A DNA stretch of 64,000 nucleotides from Hwangdonia seohaensis (GTDB lineage: Bacteria > Bacteroidota > Bacteroidia > Flavobacteriales > Flavobacteriaceae): positions 1 to 64,000 of the forward strand of contig NZ_JAVSCK010000002.1 of assembly GCF_031932625.1 (NCBI RefSeq), written 5' to 3'. The notes under the pieces were generated by a model that was not told the DNA's origin, ran no database searches, and saw nothing but the letters and a program-made list of their open reading frames with translations. The position numbers and the translations under genes are program-made. Shown in pieces: positions 62,887 through 64,000 of this stretch (within the stretch, counting starts at the first letter, position 1; each line of letters opens with the position of its first letter).

Positions 62887-62903
62887 TTTCACTTTCGCGG
62901 AAA
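62887..62903 (-). repeat. TTTCCGCGAAAG[C/T]GAAA motif
   Basis: The same 17-base string, with one difference, is present on the minus strand at 30562-30578 and 31600-31616 inside mutS2. All three have the same orientation. Confidence 0.5.
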
Positions 62904-62905
62904 TT

Positions 62906-63214
62906 TTAGATAACGCCTTCAACAAGTTCTTTTAAAACATCGAATTTGTTGGTTTGTACTTGGTTTACAAAATTACCGTTTTTAAAGGTTGCAAAAGTTG
63001 GTAAATTATCAACGGTTGCTAATTTTCTGGATTCTGGAAATTTTTCGGCGTCGGCCATAACAAATGTAGCGTTTTCGGTTTCAGAAGCCAATTTCTTGAA
63101 TTTAGGTTTCATAATTCTACAGTTGCCGCACCAAGAGGCAGAATATTGTACAATTACGGTATCGTTATTTGAAATGATGTCTCCTAAATTATCTTGTTCT
63201 AATTCTTGTACCAT
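62906..63214 (-). CDS. Thioredoxin-family protein
   Basis: 102 aa from the ATG at 63214. YSASWCGNCRIMKP carries a W-C-G-N-C redox pair (classic thioredoxin has GP), and NLPTFATFKNG has the cis-proline. The Asn in place of Pro is seen in several Bacteroidota thioredoxin-like proteins and should alter redox potential. It probably reduces Tpx or the adjacent peroxiredoxin. An upstream TTG would begin in a hairpin and is rejected. Confidence 0.92.
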   Translation of the reverse strand: MVQELEQDNLGDIISNNDTVIVQYSASWCGNCRIMKPKFKKLASETENATFVMADAEKFPESRKLATVDNLPTFATFKNGNFVNQVQTNKFDVLKELVEGVI

Positions 63215-63237
63215 AATGTTTTGATTTTTTAAATTAT

Positions 63238-63279
63238 AAGTACCAAATTCCAATTTATCTTTTTTGGAATTTGGTACTT
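63238..63279. repeat. Perfect 16-base inverted repeat between peroxiredoxin and thioredoxin genes
   Basis: AAGTACCAAATTCCAA (63238-63253) and TTGGAATTTGGTACTT (63264-63279) form a strong stem with a ten-base loop. There is a T-run only on the plus strand, and on the minus strand it is poor. It could be an attenuator, a processing site or a stabiliser of the downstream mRNA. Confidence 0.75.
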
Positions 63280-63330
63280 TTTTATTGAATTTTTGTGAAA
63301 GTTTTTTAACCTAACTGGTTAGTGCAAACT

Positions 63331-63969
63331 CTAGTGAGTTGCTAAATACGCAGCAGTACCTTTGGCATTGGCTTGCATGGCATCTTTACCTTCTTCCCAG
63401 TTAGCTGGACAAACCTCGCCTTTTACTTGTACGTGCGTTAAAGCATCAACCAAACGAAGATATTCACCAACGTTTCTGCCTAAAGGCATGTTATTAATGC
63501 TTTCGTGCTGTACGATACCGTCTTCATCGATAATGTAAGTAGCTCGATATGTTACGTTGTCGCCTTCAACCTGAACGGTTCCGGTTTCTTCGTCGTAAGT
63601 TTCGTTTGTAATATCTAAAATACCTAAAATGCTTGACAGGTTTCGGTTGCTATCCGCTAAAATAGGATAGGTTACACCTTCAATACCGCCATTGTCTTTG
63701 GCTGTACTTAACCAAGCAAAATGAACTTCTGGTGTATCACAAGACGCGCCAATAACGATTGTGTTGCGTTTTTCAAATTCTGGTAAAGCTTCTTGAAAGG
63801 CGTGTAACTCTGTTGGACACACAAACGTAAAATCTTTTGGGTACCAAAATAACACCACTTTTTTCTTGTTATTTACTGCTTCTTCTAATACGTTTACTTT
63901 AAAAGTATCGCCCATTTCGTTCATGGCGTTTACGTTTAAGTCTGGAAATTTTTTACCTACAAATGACAT
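63331..63969 (-). CDS. Typical 2-Cys peroxiredoxin (AhpC-like)
   Basis: 212 aa. WYPKDFTFVCPTELHAFQ holds peroxidatic Cys51; the resolving Cys is in GEVCPANWEEGKDAM near the C-terminus. Reduces peroxides with electrons from thioredoxin or AhpF-type partners. It is first in the redox block; a stem-loop precedes thioredoxin, then DUF6952 and tpx follow on the same strand. Start is the ATG at 63969. Confidence 0.95.
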   Translation of the reverse strand: MSFVGKKFPDLNVNAMNEMGDTFKVNVLEEAVNNKKKVVLFWYPKDFTFVCPTELHAFQEALPEFEKRNTIVIGASCDTPEVHFAWLSTAKDNGGIEGVTYPILADSNRNLSSILGILDITNETYDEETGTVQVEGDNVTYRATYIIDEDGIVQHESINNMPLGRNVGEYLRLVDALTHVQVKGEVCPANWEEGKDAMQANAKGTAAYLATH

Positions 63970-64000
63970 GTGAATTTTATTTTTAATTGTTAATAATTTC

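Noticed and set aside
63215..63253. Upstream TTG start for thioredoxin
   Set aside because: It falls inside a perfect inverted repeat and adds residues not seen in the family; ATG at 63214 is normal.

Overview
The window looks like chromosomal DNA of a flavobacterium (phylum Bacteroidota, family Flavobacteriaceae). The reasons are low GC, Bacteroidota-type promoters (a -7 element of the form TAnnTTTG, clearest before rplS), type IX secretion (T9SS) C-terminal sorting domains, a hybrid two-component regulator with Reg_prop and Y_Y_Y sensor repeats, a TonB-dependent receptor paired with a DUF4249 lipoprotein, and lineage-typical small DUF proteins. No tRNA, CRISPR array, transposase or prophage was found. 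The left edge is the 3' end of a 5S rRNA gene with its terminator, so an rRNA operon lies just outside.

Region 1 (208-13151, minus strand) is the most unusual part. A hybrid sensor/AraC regulator of 1315 residues is followed by a 49-residue ORF and seven genes that all begin with export signals. Two of these are paralogues with a jelly-roll-like N-terminus and a tract of (F-I/L-P-G-D-Q)n hexapeptide repeats. One is a 1084-residue fibre with four YadA-head modules and a Peptidase_S74 chaperone end. One is a small T9SS cargo protein. I read this as a regulated cell-surface structure of unknown function.

Region 2 (13342-24595) holds a DinB-like gene with no ATG, DUF6095, murQ, a tripartite efflux set (adaptor, MacB-like permease, TolC) without its ATPase, a DUF4249 lipoprotein/TonB receptor pair and a monomeric NADP isocitrate dehydrogenase.

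Region 3 (24596-30298) has a structured ORF-poor interval with its own minus-strand terminator (probable ncRNA or intron remnant), rplS, and a DCC-family protein. It also has a TPR/LuxR-type membrane regulator divergent from a cholesterol-dependent-cytolysin-like lipoprotein. Three TTGTCCATA repeats lie between those last two.

Region 4 (30289-53212) is mixed: MutS2 without Smr, DUF2911-TPR protein, recG, M1 aminopeptidase, tandem patatins, M20 hydrolase, a PcrA/UvrD helicase, an APC permease fused to EIIA-like and RCK_C domains, and a decayed copy of the helicase 3' end on the far side of the permease. It continues with a DUF922 membrane protease, a three-domain CBM48 protein overlapping a retropepsin-like protease, an esterase lipoprotein, a Sua5/YrdC protein and a DUF819 membrane protein.

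Region 5 (53437-63969) has a T9SS repeat protein and then a minus-strand housekeeping block. In transcription order it is peroxiredoxin, thioredoxin, DUF6952, tpx, dgkA, a gene broken by one stop codon, ftsK, lolA-like, lptF/G-like and ribBA. It covers redox defence, envelope lipid and lipoprotein transport, chromosome segregation and riboflavin synthesis.
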